Source: an uncultured Roseovarius sp.
Lineage (GTDB): Bacteria > Pseudomonadota > Alphaproteobacteria > Rhodobacterales > Rhodobacteraceae
Direction: 5' to 3'
DNA length: 64,000 nt
Assembly: GCF_947259555.1 (NCBI RefSeq)
Contig: NZ_CAMYMD010000106.1
Span: 1-64,000 of the forward strand
Positions 1 to 7,866 of this stretch are shown here, piece by piece; position 1 is the first letter of the stretch, and the number at the start of each line of letters is the position of its first letter. The notes beneath the pieces are model-generated. The model was given only the letters and a program-made list of their open reading frames with translations, searched no databases and was not told the DNA's origin. Both the position numbers and the translations under genes were made by a program.

Positions 1-17
1 AATGACATTCCAGACGA

Positions 18-385
18 TCAGCCCCGGACGCCATCATGAAGCAGCATCGCCTGACTTCGGAGAGAACCACGACCCCGGCGGACAACAAACCTAACGCCCT
101 TGACACAACCGCGATCAGAGAACCGCTTACGATCTTCTGCCACGCGCGCCGCGCGCAGACCTTCAAGCAAAAGACAAACGTCCTCGATAGCGTGGTGTTC
201 CGGGTCGATCATCGCAAACCGCGCGGCCTCGACACGGTCGAGGTCATCGACGTGGCGCAGGCTAAGCAAGTCTTCAAGCGCATCGAGCGCGCGGTTAAGG
301 CGGCGAGAGACGGGCGACGCGAGGGTCAATTCATCGACCAGCGCCTTGACGCGTTGCTCCGCCTCCGGGGCCGCCGAGTAGTGAC
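18..385 (-). pseudogene. Unrecognised C-terminal protein fragment
   Basis: A minus-strand open frame begins just after an in-frame TGA near 385 and ends at 18. It has no ATG start; the first possible start is a TTG at 329. The predicted peptide is helical and charged, with a stretch of alternating Leu/Ala/Glu around positions 329-150, which looks like the C-terminal part of a real protein rather than random sequence. I do not recognise the family. The missing N-terminus and the absence of a ribosome binding site suggest a remnant, but this could equally be a chance frame. Confidence 0.2.
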
Positions 386-757
386 GCTGACGAGGTCAGC
401 GCCGAGCAATTGGCAACGACGAACTGCGAAAGTGGTGAAGGTGAAAACAAGTCTTTGGGCATTCCAGATGGTCCTTCTCATCCGTGCCAGTCCCCAATGG
501 ACCGGCGTCAGCCGACCGCAGCGCTGCCCATCTGCGCCGCTTCGAAGTGGAGATTGGCCAATGTCCGGATACACGAAGGAAAATTTGAAAATTCGTGCGA
601 TATCGACGTTCGGTGCTTCATGGGCGCTCAAAAAGACGAGCTTGCTCAAGGCCTCAACACGTGTCGAAGGTATGGGTATGAACATGCGATGTTAAGCCTG
701 CCATATGGGCAGTAATTTATGGTGGCAAGCGCGAAGGTGCTGATGCTCCTCGAATTT
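386..757. other. Stretch with no recognisable gene
   Basis: I see no coding frame with a start, ribosome binding site or family resemblance here. It separates the fragment at the left edge from the 3' end of the histidine kinase gene. No hairpin with a T-run was noticed downstream of the kinase. Confidence 0.4.
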
Positions 758-2125
758 TCAATCCCTTCGCATCATGCCTTGCGCGAGGTCTCCGGCGGGG
801 ACTGCCGGTAGCTTGATGGAGGCCTCAAAACCGGAAGACGTGCCCGGACGCGGAGATGCCAGGTTGAGCGGACTACCGATCCGGTTCGCGATGGCGGCGA
901 CGATCGCGAGGCCCAGCCCGCTGCCTTCGGTGCTTGCACTTGCGCGCTCAAAACGGGCGGTGAGGCGGTCAAGGGTGTCGCGGGAGAGAACAGGACCATC
1001 ATTCGCGACGACAAGCCGCCCCTCCGCCGTCAGCGCCATCTCAACCGGAGCATTTTCATCGCCGTGGCGAAGGGCGTTTTCCAGGAGATTCCGGCAGACG
1101 ATGGCGAAGGCGTCGGGGTCAATGTCCGACATGACAGCCGTTTCCGGCAGTGTCAGCACGATGCGGCCCGACGTGCCCGCGCGTCCGATATCGTCCACCA
1201 CTATTCGCACGACGGAGCGAAGATCCGCGCTTTGGTCCATCCGCAGGCGCCCGCCTTCGGCCCGCGCAAGTTGCATGAGCCGTTCGGAAAGCCGCGTTAG
1301 CCGCTTTAGGGACGCCTCGATATCGGCTGCCCGGGCGTCAGTGGCCGGGTCGCGCGTCTCCGAGCGGAGCCGCTGCGCCTGCGCAATGGCACCCGCGAGC
1401 GGCGTTCGAAGTTCGTGCGCGGCATTCGCAGCAAAGCTGCGCTCGGCCTCGAATGCATCGCGCAACCTGGCCAGCAGGCTATTCAGCGTGTTGGCCAGTG
1501 GTCCGATCTCCGTTGGCAGATCGTCGGCGGGAACCTCTGAAAGGTCGCGCGCGCCGCGCGACTCCAGCCGCACCCGGAACCGGCGCAGGGGGGCGAGGCT
1601 GAAACGGACAGCAAGGATGATCGCAGTCAAAGCGACCGGCAGGACGATCAGCAGTGGCAGACTAAGGCCCATCTGGATTTCACGGGCGGCCGACGCGCGA
1701 TGTGCCAGCGGTTCGGCTACGGTGATGCGGATCGTCCCTTGAAGCGCTGCGTCACTGTAGAGCCGGTGGGTGGCAGTCTGCCGAATCCCCGGCCCGTCAT
1801 AGGGCGGGAACCCGGCAGGATCGGCTGCGTGGGATTGCAGAAGGATCCGGCCTTCGGCATCGCGCACGAGGTAGGTGAAGAACTCGTCGTGCTTCCGGAT
1901 CGGGGCGAGCCGCTGCGTTACCCCCTCATTTTCCCGTCCGACGATGTCGGTCACGGCCAGCGGCAGGATACGCTCAGCGGTCTCGCGCAGGGCGCTGTCG
2001 AACACCTCGTCCAGCTCGCCCCGCACAATCACGGCCGTGACGGTGGCTGCCAACAACCAGAGGAGCGTCAGCACCAGACCCAGCGACAGACCGAGCCGGG
2101 CCTGCAGGCTGCGCGGCAGCCTCAT
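758..2125 (-). CDS. Sensor histidine kinase (OmpR-partner type)
   Basis: Inner-membrane sensor kinase of 455 residues that should phosphorylate the response regulator encoded just upstream. The N-terminus has a membrane segment at about residues 9-34, a periplasmic region of about 130 residues, and a second membrane segment before a HAMP linker. The phosphoacceptor H-box reads AANAAHELRTPLAG with His237. An N-box (NLLENALRHG) and a G-box (GSGLGLAIV) complete the ATPase domain. The ATG at 2125 overlaps the regulator's TGA (ATGA), so the two are translationally coupled; the frame stays open upstream of this ATG, but that part lies over the regulator gene. The ligand is not known. Its position beside the redox and metal island suggests it senses a metal or redox cue, which is inference. 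Confidence 0.9.
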   Translation of the reverse strand: MRLPRSLQARLGLSLGLVLTLLWLLAATVTAVIVRGELDEVFDSALRETAERILPLAVTDIVGRENEGVTQRLAPIRKHDEFFTYLVRDAEGRILLQSHAADPAGFPPYDGPGIRQTATHRLYSDAALQGTIRITVAEPLAHRASAAREIQMGLSLPLLIVLPVALTAIILAVRFSLAPLRRFRVRLESRGARDLSEVPADDLPTEIGPLANTLNSLLARLRDAFEAERSFAANAAHELRTPLAGAIAQAQRLRSETRDPATDARAADIEASLKRLTRLSERLMQLARAEGGRLRMDQSADLRSVVRIVVDDIGRAGTSGRIVLTLPETAVMSDIDPDAFAIVCRNLLENALRHGDENAPVEMALTAEGRLVVANDGPVLSRDTLDRLTARFERASASTEGSGLGLAIVAAIANRIGSPLNLASPRPGTSSGFEASIKLPAVPAGDLAQGMMRRD

Positions 2126-2781
2126 GGCTTGCCCAAGCGGTAGCCCATGCCGCGCTCGGTCTCGATGACCGCGCTCCCAAGCTTCTTGCGAAGGCGGCTG
2201 ACATGGACCTCGATGGTGTTGCTCTCCACTTCCGAGTTGAAAGCGTAGAGCTTTTCCTCCAGCTGCGCCTTGGACAGGAGCTGACCTGGGCGGGACAGGA
2301 ATGCCTCGAAGAGCGCCCATTCGCGCGCCGTCAGCTGCACTGGCTTGCCGCCCTTGTGGATACTGCGCGCGGCGAGGTCGATGTTCAGCGGCCCGTGGCT
2401 GACGATGGGGTTCGGGTTGCCGCTGTAGCGCCGCGCGACCGAGCCGATCCGGGCCGAGAGTTCCGCCAGGTCGAAGGGTTTGACGAGGTAATCGTCGGCG
2501 CCCGCGTTCAAGCCCTCAATCCGGTCCGAGATCTGGTCGAGTGCGGTCAGGATGATGACCGGCGTCACATCGCCCCGCGCGCGGAAGGATTTTAGAAACC
2601 CGATGCCGCGCCCGTCCGGCAGCATGAGATCGAGCAGGATCAGGTCGTAAGAGGTTGCGCTGAGCGCATCGCCCGCCGCGTCAAGACGCAAGACCCAGTC
2701 CACCGACTGGCCGTCGGCGGCGATCTGGTCTCGTACGGCGGCACCGAGCGTGGTGTCGTCCTCTATCAGCAGGATGCGCAT
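2122..2781 (-). CDS. OmpR-family response regulator
   Basis: DNA-binding response regulator of 219 residues. The receiver domain shows the acidic pair E7-D8-D9, the phosphoacceptor D51 in LLDLMLPDG, T79 and K101 in LVKPF. A winged-helix Trans_reg_C domain follows. The start at 2781 (MRILLIEDD) is preferred over the ATG at 2802 because AAGGGGA lies about 8 nt before it and because the receiver fold begins right there. It is transcribed divergently from the redox island. TCAG direct repeats with an 11-bp period upstream of three transcription units nearby are the kind of site this family binds, so the island is its likely regulon. Confidence 0.93.
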   Translation of the reverse strand: MRILLIEDDTTLGAAVRDQIAADGQSVDWVLRLDAAGDALSATSYDLILLDLMLPDGRGIGFLKSFRARGDVTPVIILTALDQISDRIEGLNAGADDYLVKPFDLAELSARIGSVARRYSGNPNPIVSHGPLNIDLAARSIHKGGKPVQLTAREWALFEAFLSRPGQLLSKAQLEEKLYAFNSEVESNTIEVHVSRLRKKLGSAVIETERGMGYRLGKP

Positions 2782-2855
2782 GGTCGTTTCCCCTTCGGCC
2801 ATTCTTCAGTCATCGGCCTGGCTTACGCAATGCTGACCGGTTCGGGGCAATCGCT

Positions 2856-2871
2856 TCAGGTTCGCGTCAGG
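2856..2871. promoter_or_regulatory. TCAGG direct repeat, candidate response-regulator site A
   Basis: TCAGG occurs at 2856-2860 and again at 2867-2871, an 11-bp period typical of OmpR/PhoB-family sites. It lies between the divergent response regulator (start 2781) and the heme protein gene (start 3037). Unlike sites at 5051 and 6912 it has no CATATC hexamer 9 nt downstream, so its role and orientation are less certain. Confidence 0.4.
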
Positions 2872-2980
2872 TTTGCAGGTTGCCCCTCCAGATGCCCGAA
2901 TTCGGAACATCACGGCTTATCCGTCGGGTGAATAACGTTTGTCACTGATTGAAATCAACGAACTGCGCGCCGCACAAGAA

Positions 2981-2986
2981 TATACT
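2981..2986 (+). promoter_or_regulatory. Candidate -10 element of the heme protein gene
   Basis: TATACT lies 51 nt before the ATG at 3037 in an AT-rich patch of the divergent intergenic region. No convincing -35 hexamer is spaced 16-18 nt upstream, so an activator may be needed. Confidence 0.3.
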
Positions 2987-3036
2987 CTTTTTGCCGGTTT
3001 GATTTGCGATCTCCGGAGAAACAAAAGGAACAAAAG

Positions 3037-4410
3037 ATGAACAAACTTGTCTTGCCGGTTGCCTCGGCGCTTTTTCTCGGAGGGTTGCTCGTCAGTTGGG
3101 TCACCCACGGGACAGGCGTCGTGGTTAATGACCCGGAACGCAACATCAGCATCCCCGAAACGCTGACCGTGCCCTTGCAGGTGCAGGCGGCCTATAACGA
3201 CGAAACGATGTTCTTCCGCTACCGCTGGCCGTCGGACCGGCCCGGTATCTTCCATGACGTTTTGGTCTATCAGGATGGCGAGTGGCAGCGCCGCGGCAAC
3301 GCCGTGCCGGGATCGAACCCCGATGGCCTGCACGAAGATCGTGTTGCCATGATGCTCGATGACGGATCGGTGCCGGAATTCGGTCGGTATGGCGGATATG
3401 TCACGATCGGGGCCGGTCTTGCCGGCTTGACCGATGAAGCCCCCGAGGAAGTAACGAAATACCTGCCCGCCACACGCAACAGGCTGGGTGCGTGGGACGA
3501 TATGGCACCCGAGGATGTGCAGGCGCGACTGCGCAAGGCCGGGTATTTCCTCGACCTTTGGCATTGGCGCGGGGGGCGGTCGAATGCAGTTGGCTTTGCT
3601 GATGACCAGAATGTTGGCGCGGGGCGCGGTGGCGATGACGGAACGTCGACCTATTCGACCAACTGGGACAAGGAGACGTCGCAGCCGAAGGTGATGTTCG
3701 ATCCGCAGACGGCAGGCTATGCCGCGCTGCGTTGGGAGGACATCATGGCTGGTCTGGTCACGCAGGATCAGGCCTATGCGCTGACACCCGAGGTTTCGGT
3801 TCCGTTCGATCCGGATCGCGTCTGGCAGAATGGCGATGTGATCCCGCGCCGTACCCTGCGCCGGCCTGATGGATCGCGCGCCGACATTACCGCCCCCGGC
3901 AAGGGGCATTGGGCAGATGGGTATTGGGATGTCACGCTCGCGCGCGCGCTGGATACGGGCGCACCGCAGGATGACAAGATCCTGCATGATCTGGGGGTTT
4001 ATGACGTTGCTTTCGCGATCCACCGCAACGCCACCGGCGGGCGCTGGCACTATGTCTCGCTGCCGCAGCGATTGGGCCTTGGCCGCGAGTCCGATATCAC
4101 GGCTGCGCGTTTCACCGGCCGTCAGCCGCAATGGGGTGATGCGTGGAACGATATCACCTTATTCTATCCCGGACAGGTGACCTGGCCCTTGCTCAACTCG
4201 GAGGCCCATGCCGGGGCAGAGAAGATCGCTGAGGGCGTGCCGGTTCGGTTCCGCCACACCCCGGAGCAATTGACCAATTACGGCATCGAGGTCGAGTTCA
4301 CCGATCAGATCCGGCGGCAATGGCTGCTGACCATCCTTGCCGGGGTCGTTCTTATCGCGGGGTTCGGCGTTGCCCTGAACCGCACGGTCTCTGCCACGAA
4401 AGGAGCCTGA
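3037..4410 (+). CDS. Ethylbenzene dehydrogenase-type heme-binding protein
   Basis: Exported, membrane-anchored protein of 457 residues resembling the heme-b-binding gamma subunit domain of ethylbenzene/DMSO-type dehydrogenases (EB_dh). It starts with a signal-anchor (about residues 3-25), then a beta-rich domain with the typical alternating aromatic pattern (FFRYRWPSD near residue 57), and ends with a membrane helix at about 430-450. The ATG at 3037 is chosen over an upstream in-frame start at 3004 because AAGGA lies 7 nt before it. It opens the plus-strand island and is followed 2 nt later by a DUF2231 membrane protein. A role as periplasmic heme electron carrier is inferred. No molybdenum catalytic subunit is adjacent, which is unusual for a true dehydrogenase subunit. 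Confidence 0.75.
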   Translation: MNKLVLPVASALFLGGLLVSWVTHGTGVVVNDPERNISIPETLTVPLQVQAAYNDETMFFRYRWPSDRPGIFHDVLVYQDGEWQRRGNAVPGSNPDGLHEDRVAMMLDDGSVPEFGRYGGYVTIGAGLAGLTDEAPEEVTKYLPATRNRLGAWDDMAPEDVQARLRKAGYFLDLWHWRGGRSNAVGFADDQNVGAGRGGDDGTSTYSTNWDKETSQPKVMFDPQTAGYAALRWEDIMAGLVTQDQAYALTPEVSVPFDPDRVWQNGDVIPRRTLRRPDGSRADITAPGKGHWADGYWDVTLARALDTGAPQDDKILHDLGVYDVAFAIHRNATGGRWHYVSLPQRLGLGRESDITAARFTGRQPQWGDAWNDITLFYPGQVTWPLLNSEAHAGAEKIAEGVPVRFRHTPEQLTNYGIEVEFTDQIRRQWLLTILAGVVLIAGFGVALNRTVSATKGA

Positions 4411-4412
4411 AA

Positions 4413-4967
4413 ATGGCCGCATATCATGTTGTTCTCGTTCACTTCCCAACGGCCTTGTGGCTGGCCTCGGCGCTGTTGATCTTTCTGCGGGCCATCAATG
4501 ACGGTCCGGTGGGGCAGGCCGCGGATCGTGCCTTGCCGGTGTTTCTTGTGCTCGGCGTCGTGTTCGGCGCAGTGGCCTATGTGGTCGGGCTGACGGTCTG
4601 GGATTGGCAGGCGCTGTCGTCCAGCCCGATGGGCCGTAACCACATGCTGACGGCAAGCTGGTCGCTGGCCTATTTCACGCTGCTGGCGGTCACCCGCCTG
4701 CTGCAGGGCGATGCGCTATGGCATGGGTTCCCCAGGCTTGTGATGCTTGTCCTGTCTGGTGTGGGCGTCGTTCTGGTCGGGGTTACCGGCACGCTCGGAG
4801 GGCATCTGATCGGGGTCTATACCGAGGTCGGGCAAGTCCTGCGCCTGCTCGGGTGGGAAATCTATACCACCTATTATGTGCCCAACCTCACGGTCGGCGT
4901 GCTGATCGGGCTTGGTATCGTCATGGCGCTGCTTGGCGTGATGGCGGGTCGCAAGGCGTCGGCCTGA
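4413..4967 (+). CDS. DUF2231-family membrane protein
   Basis: Integral membrane protein of 184 residues with four or five hydrophobic helices. The N-terminal MAAYHVVLVHFPTALW carries the LVHFP-type motif with a His that is typical of DUF2231 proteins, which are thought to bind heme or work with redox partners. A second His (RNHM) lies in the loop after the second helix. AGGAG lies 7 nt before the ATG and the gene is 2 nt after the preceding heme protein, so the two are co-transcribed. It could be the membrane quinone- or heme-contacting partner of that protein; this is inference from context only. Confidence 0.75.
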   Translation: MAAYHVVLVHFPTALWLASALLIFLRAINDGPVGQAADRALPVFLVLGVVFGAVAYVVGLTVWDWQALSSSPMGRNHMLTASWSLAYFTLLAVTRLLQGDALWHGFPRLVMLVLSGVGVVLVGVTGTLGGHLIGVYTEVGQVLRLLGWEIYTTYYVPNLTVGVLIGLGIVMALLGVMAGRKASA

Positions 4968-5050
4968 TCCGGGCCGCGGGGCGGCCTTGCGAGGTGGCCC
5001 CGGTTCCGAACCGAGGCTGAAGGCAATCTGACGCGGAAAGCCATATGCCT

Positions 5051-5081
5051 TCAGCCTGCCGTCAGCTTCCCCGCGCATATC
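5051..5081 (+). promoter_or_regulatory. Response-regulator-type promoter of the PepSY gene (site C)
   Basis: TCAGC at 5051-5055 and 5062-5066 form an 11-bp direct repeat, followed by exactly 9 nt and then CATATC at 5076-5081. The same arrangement with the same spacing occurs before the Asp-rich gene (6912-6942). The layout fits activation by an OmpR-family regulator replacing the -35 element, with CATATC as the -10. The ATG of the PepSY gene is 35 nt after the hexamer. Confidence 0.6.
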
Positions 5082-5116
5082 TTGCCCCAAGAGGGATGCC
5101 GTGAGGAGTGTGACCC

Positions 5117-5443
5117 ATGAAGACAACATTGACAATTCTTGGCGTTCTCGCGGTCTTTCCGGCCGGGGCCGCGCTGGCGGACGACGACTGTTTCGTGCCG
5201 ATGGCCGATTGGCAGCCGCGTGACGCCGTCGCCCGGCTGGCAGAGGAGAACGGCTGGACCATGCGCCGGATCAAGATCGACGACGGCTGCTACGAGATCG
5301 ACGGCCGCGACGCCGAGGGGCGCCGGATCGAGGTGACGGTGCATCCCGCGACGCTGGAGGTCATCGAGTTCGAATACGAGAACGAGGACGATGACGACGA
5401 TGATCGCCGCCGCCGCGATCGCGAGAGAGAGAAAGATGACTGA
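5117..5443 (+). CDS. Small secreted PepSY-domain protein with charged tail
   Basis: Protein of 108 residues with a Sec signal peptide (cleavage near ALA-DD, residue 22), then a single PepSY-like domain (two Cys, at about residues 25 and 57), then a low-complexity tail of about 20 residues that switches from Asp/Glu to Arg/Asp. GAGGAG precedes the ATG by about 8 nt. The stop overlaps the start of the ferric-reductase-like gene by 8 nt, so the two are coupled. Small PepSY proteins beside two-component systems and transmembrane reductases are a recurring association; the job is unknown but periplasmic regulation or metal binding is plausible. Confidence 0.8.
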   Translation: MKTTLTILGVLAVFPAGAALADDDCFVPMADWQPRDAVARLAEENGWTMRRIKIDDGCYEIDGRDAEGRRIEVTVHPATLEVIEFEYENEDDDDDDRRRRDREREKDD

Positions 5444-6791
5444 TCTGGCGCAGGGCGCAAAGAATGTCAGCTTGGGGCCAGTTCGGGCGTCCAATTTCTT
5501 GACGACAGCTGTTGGCAACGGTCTGACTCTGTCTGGCCCCGTGCTGGTCGCCCTGCTGTGCGGTCTGGCGGGGCTGCTCGGCTTCACGACGTATGCCTCC
5601 TACGGTTTGGAGGCAGCCATCGGGGTTGCGGTCGGGGCCGCGGCGGTGATCGCCATGAGCCAGACACTGATCCTTGCCGCAAGACCGCGTCTGCTGGAAC
5701 CGCTGTTCGGTGGGCTCGACCGCATGTACCGGGTCCACAAGTGGCTGGGTATCTCCGCGATGCTCCTGATGATCCTGCACCAGCAGATCGAGCCGGATTT
5801 CGAGCGGACGGTGCGCGAGACCGGGTTGGGGGAGCTGGCCGAGGAGGCAGGGGAGTTTGCCTTCAATGCGCTGCTCGTGCTGATCGCGATCAGCTGGTTC
5901 CGGCGACTGCCATTCATCCCACTGGAGATTCCCTATCAACTATGGCGGTTCAGCCATCGGTTCATGGGCGTCCTTTTCGCCATCATCGTGTTCCATCAGT
6001 TTTTCGTGGACCTGCCGACCGGGGTCGATCCGTCGCTGTCGGTGATGCTGAACACCTTCGGGCTCGGTGGAGTGATTGCCTGGGTCTACACCGAGTTCTT
6101 CGCACCGCGCCTGCGGCGCAGCGAGTACACGGTCAGCGACATCAGCCGACATGGCGACACCGCTGCGTTGACGCTCAGCCCTAAAGGGCGGGCGATGCGC
6201 TGGCGGCCCGGGCAGTTCGCCTTCTTTCGCGCGCCGGAAGCGGGCCTTTCCGAACCGCACCCGTTCACGATCGCCAGCGCCCCACGCTCTGACGGCGCGC
6301 TGACCCTGTCAATCAAGGGGCTGGGAGGCTGGACCCGGCGCTTGCCTGACGCCCTTCGGACCGGAATGAGCGTGCAGGTCGAGGGGCCCTATGGCCGGTT
6401 CGACTTCCGCAAGGGTGGCGCGCGCCAGATCTGGCTGGCGGGGGGCATTGGCATCACGCCGTTCCTTGCATGGGCGGAAAGCCTGACCGAGGCGGAGCAG
6501 CGAAACATTCACCTCGTTCATTGTGTCCGCACTCCCGAAGAGGCGCTCGGGGTGGAGATCCTTCAAGCAGCGGCGGCGCGAAACCCGCGGTTCAGCTTTC
6601 AGGTGGTCGCAACAGCGCGTGATGAGCGCCTGACGGCCGAGCGTCTGACCGGTATGGTGCCCTTCGCGGTCCGGGATGCCGATCTGTGGTTCTGTGGCCC
6701 TGAGGGCCTGAAAGACGGGATCCTGAAGGGTCTGAAGGCGCTGGACCAGACGCCGCGACGCGTCCGCTTCGAGTATTTCGAGTTCGCCTGA
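5436..6791 (+). CDS. Ferric-reductase-like transmembrane NAD(P)H oxidoreductase
   Basis: Membrane flavoheme reductase of 451 residues. About six membrane helices in the first 230 residues carry His residues suited to bis-heme ligation (VHKWLG and LHQQIE in one pair of helices, FSHRFMG and VFHQFF in the next). The cytoplasmic half has an FAD-binding FR domain with RPGQF and HPFTIAS, then an NAD-binding domain with GGIGITPF and FCGPEGLKD. Electrons would run from cytoplasmic NAD(P)H through FAD and heme to a periplasmic acceptor such as ferric iron. The start at 5436 is used because the longer open frame only reaches back into the preceding gene's tail; GAGAGAGAAAG lies before it. A terminator follows at 6846. 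Confidence 0.88.
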   Translation: MTDLAQGAKNVSLGPVRASNFLTTAVGNGLTLSGPVLVALLCGLAGLLGFTTYASYGLEAAIGVAVGAAAVIAMSQTLILAARPRLLEPLFGGLDRMYRVHKWLGISAMLLMILHQQIEPDFERTVRETGLGELAEEAGEFAFNALLVLIAISWFRRLPFIPLEIPYQLWRFSHRFMGVLFAIIVFHQFFVDLPTGVDPSLSVMLNTFGLGGVIAWVYTEFFAPRLRRSEYTVSDISRHGDTAALTLSPKGRAMRWRPGQFAFFRAPEAGLSEPHPFTIASAPRSDGALTLSIKGLGGWTRRLPDALRTGMSVQVEGPYGRFDFRKGGARQIWLAGGIGITPFLAWAESLTEAEQRNIHLVHCVRTPEEALGVEILQAAAARNPRFSFQVVATARDERLTAERLTGMVPFAVRDADLWFCGPEGLKDGILKGLKALDQTPRRVRFEYFEFA

Positions 6792-6845
6792 CGCGCTGAA
6801 GATCGGTTCTGCACGCGCACCATGTGGTGGCCGTGCCCAGTTTTC

Positions 6846-6873
6846 CGCCCTGCCAGATCGGCGGGGCGTTTTT
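6846..6873 (+). terminator. Rho-independent terminator after the ferric-reductase-like gene
   Basis: Arms 6846-6854 and 6860-6868 pair over 9 bp with one G:U, enclose a 5-nt loop, and are followed by TTTTT at 6869-6873. It ends the first transcription unit of the island 55 nt after the reductase stop codon. Confidence 0.85.
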
Positions 6874-6911
6874 CTTCCTGACGACAAGCTGAAGCAGGAA
6901 TCGCGAAGACG

Positions 6912-6942
6912 TCAGGAAAGCCTCAGGTCGGGTCTGCATATC
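6912..6942 (+). promoter_or_regulatory. Response-regulator-type promoter of the Asp-rich gene (site B)
   Basis: TCAGG at 6912-6916 and 6923-6927 (11-bp period) is followed by 9 nt and CATATC at 6937-6942. Spacing is identical to the promoter at 5051-5081. The ATG lies 30 nt after the hexamer. It sits after the terminator at 6846, so it should start a new transcript. Confidence 0.6.
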
Positions 6943-6972
6943 AGTCTCATCAAACGAAAAGGAGACCCTCCG

Positions 6973-7347
6973 ATGCGAAAGACCCTTACCATTCTTGTCG
7001 CCTCCACCGCGTTGACCGCCGTGATCGGCACCACCGCCTGGAGTGCGATGCACGCCCCCGCCGACGGGAGCCCTCGGCTATTCGCGGCGATCTGGCAGGA
7101 TGCGACGCAGTCATTGCCTCTCATCCTCGCCAGTGGTGACGATGACGACGACGATGATGATGAATACCGCGGTTCACGGCGTGATCACGACGACGATGAC
7201 GACGATGACGATGATGACTGCGACGACGAAGACGATGATGACGACTGCCGCGGCGGCGCTCGTAATCCAGCGCCCGCCGGCACTATCCCCCCACCGCAGA
7301 ACGGGCTTTTCGGAAATGGCGCCCCACCGCAGGTCAAGGTGAACTGA
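6973..7347 (+). CDS. Aspartate-rich secreted protein
   Basis: Protein of 124 residues with a signal peptide closely resembling that of the PepSY protein (both contain KT-LTIL). The mature part has a central tract at about residues 56-91 that is almost all Asp, with two Cys-containing breaks, encoded by tandem GAC/GAT codons (7138-7245), and a short Pro/Gly-rich tail. AAAAGGAGA precedes the ATG. No enzymatic domain is visible. The acidic tract should bind divalent or trivalent cations; linking this to iron or calcium is inference from the neighbouring ferric reductase and VIT transporter. The codon repeat could be prone to length change. Confidence 0.75.
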   Translation: MRKTLTILVASTALTAVIGTTAWSAMHAPADGSPRLFAAIWQDATQSLPLILASGDDDDDDDDEYRGSRRDHDDDDDDDDDDCDDEDDDDDCRGGARNPAPAGTIPPPQNGLFGNGAPPQVKVN

Positions 7348-7384
7348 GCCACTTCGACGCACCGCATAAACAAGGACAAACCCG

Positions 7385-7855
7385 ATGAAATCGCTTCTTG
7401 CAACACTCGCGCTGACCACGGCGCTGACCCTTCCCGGCCTCGCCGTGGCGCGCCCGGTGACGCTGACCACGAATCTCAACAGCTACGGTGGCGATGGAGC
7501 CTATCTCGCACTCTACGTCACCGATGCCTCCGGCGCCTACATGGGCAGCCTCTGGATGGCTGGGACAAAGTCGAAATACTACGAGCACCTGACTGACTGG
7601 TACCGCGCAACCGGCGGCGACACGGGCGAGGTCAATGGCATCACCGGGGCCAGCGTGGGAGCGGGGAGGACTCTTGAGATCACGCTCGATCTCGCCGATG
7701 CGCTGTTCGACGCGGGCTACACCCTGCACATCGACGCCGCCGTCGAGGACATGCGCGACAGCCCCAACGAGGTCGCGGTGCCGCTGACGACGACCGGCGC
7801 GGGCACGCCGGTGGCCGGGCGTCGCTATATCGCCAGCTTCGCCTACGACATGTGA
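7385..7855 (+). CDS. DUF2271 periplasmic protein, likely FMN-carrying
   Basis: Protein of 156 residues with a Sec signal peptide (cleavage near VARP, residue 22) and a DUF2271 beta-sandwich-like domain. Residues 84-90 read NGITGAS, with T87-G88-A89-S90 matching the [S/T]GA[T/S] pattern used by ApbE to attach FMN covalently in NqrB, NqrC and Rnf proteins. The gene lies one gene upstream of apbE, separated only by the reductase fusion. I infer it is a flavinylated periplasmic electron carrier with Ser90 as the acceptor residue. Ser instead of the usual Thr is noteworthy but allowed for the family chemistry. Confidence 0.8.
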   Translation: MKSLLATLALTTALTLPGLAVARPVTLTTNLNSYGGDGAYLALYVTDASGAYMGSLWMAGTKSKYYEHLTDWYRATGGDTGEVNGITGASVGAGRTLEITLDLADALFDAGYTLHIDAAVEDMRDSPNEVAVPLTTTGAGTPVAGRRYIASFAYDM

Positions 7856-7866
7856 GGGAACAGGTC

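Noticed and set aside
3004..3036. Longer N-terminus for the EB_dh-type protein
   Set aside because: The ATG at 3037 has AAGGA at the right distance and starts the signal-anchor; the upstream part is charged and would spoil it.
7138..7245. CRISPR or tandem repeat array
   Set aside because: The repetition is a GAC/GAT codon tract inside a coding frame, with no spacers or repeats of CRISPR length.
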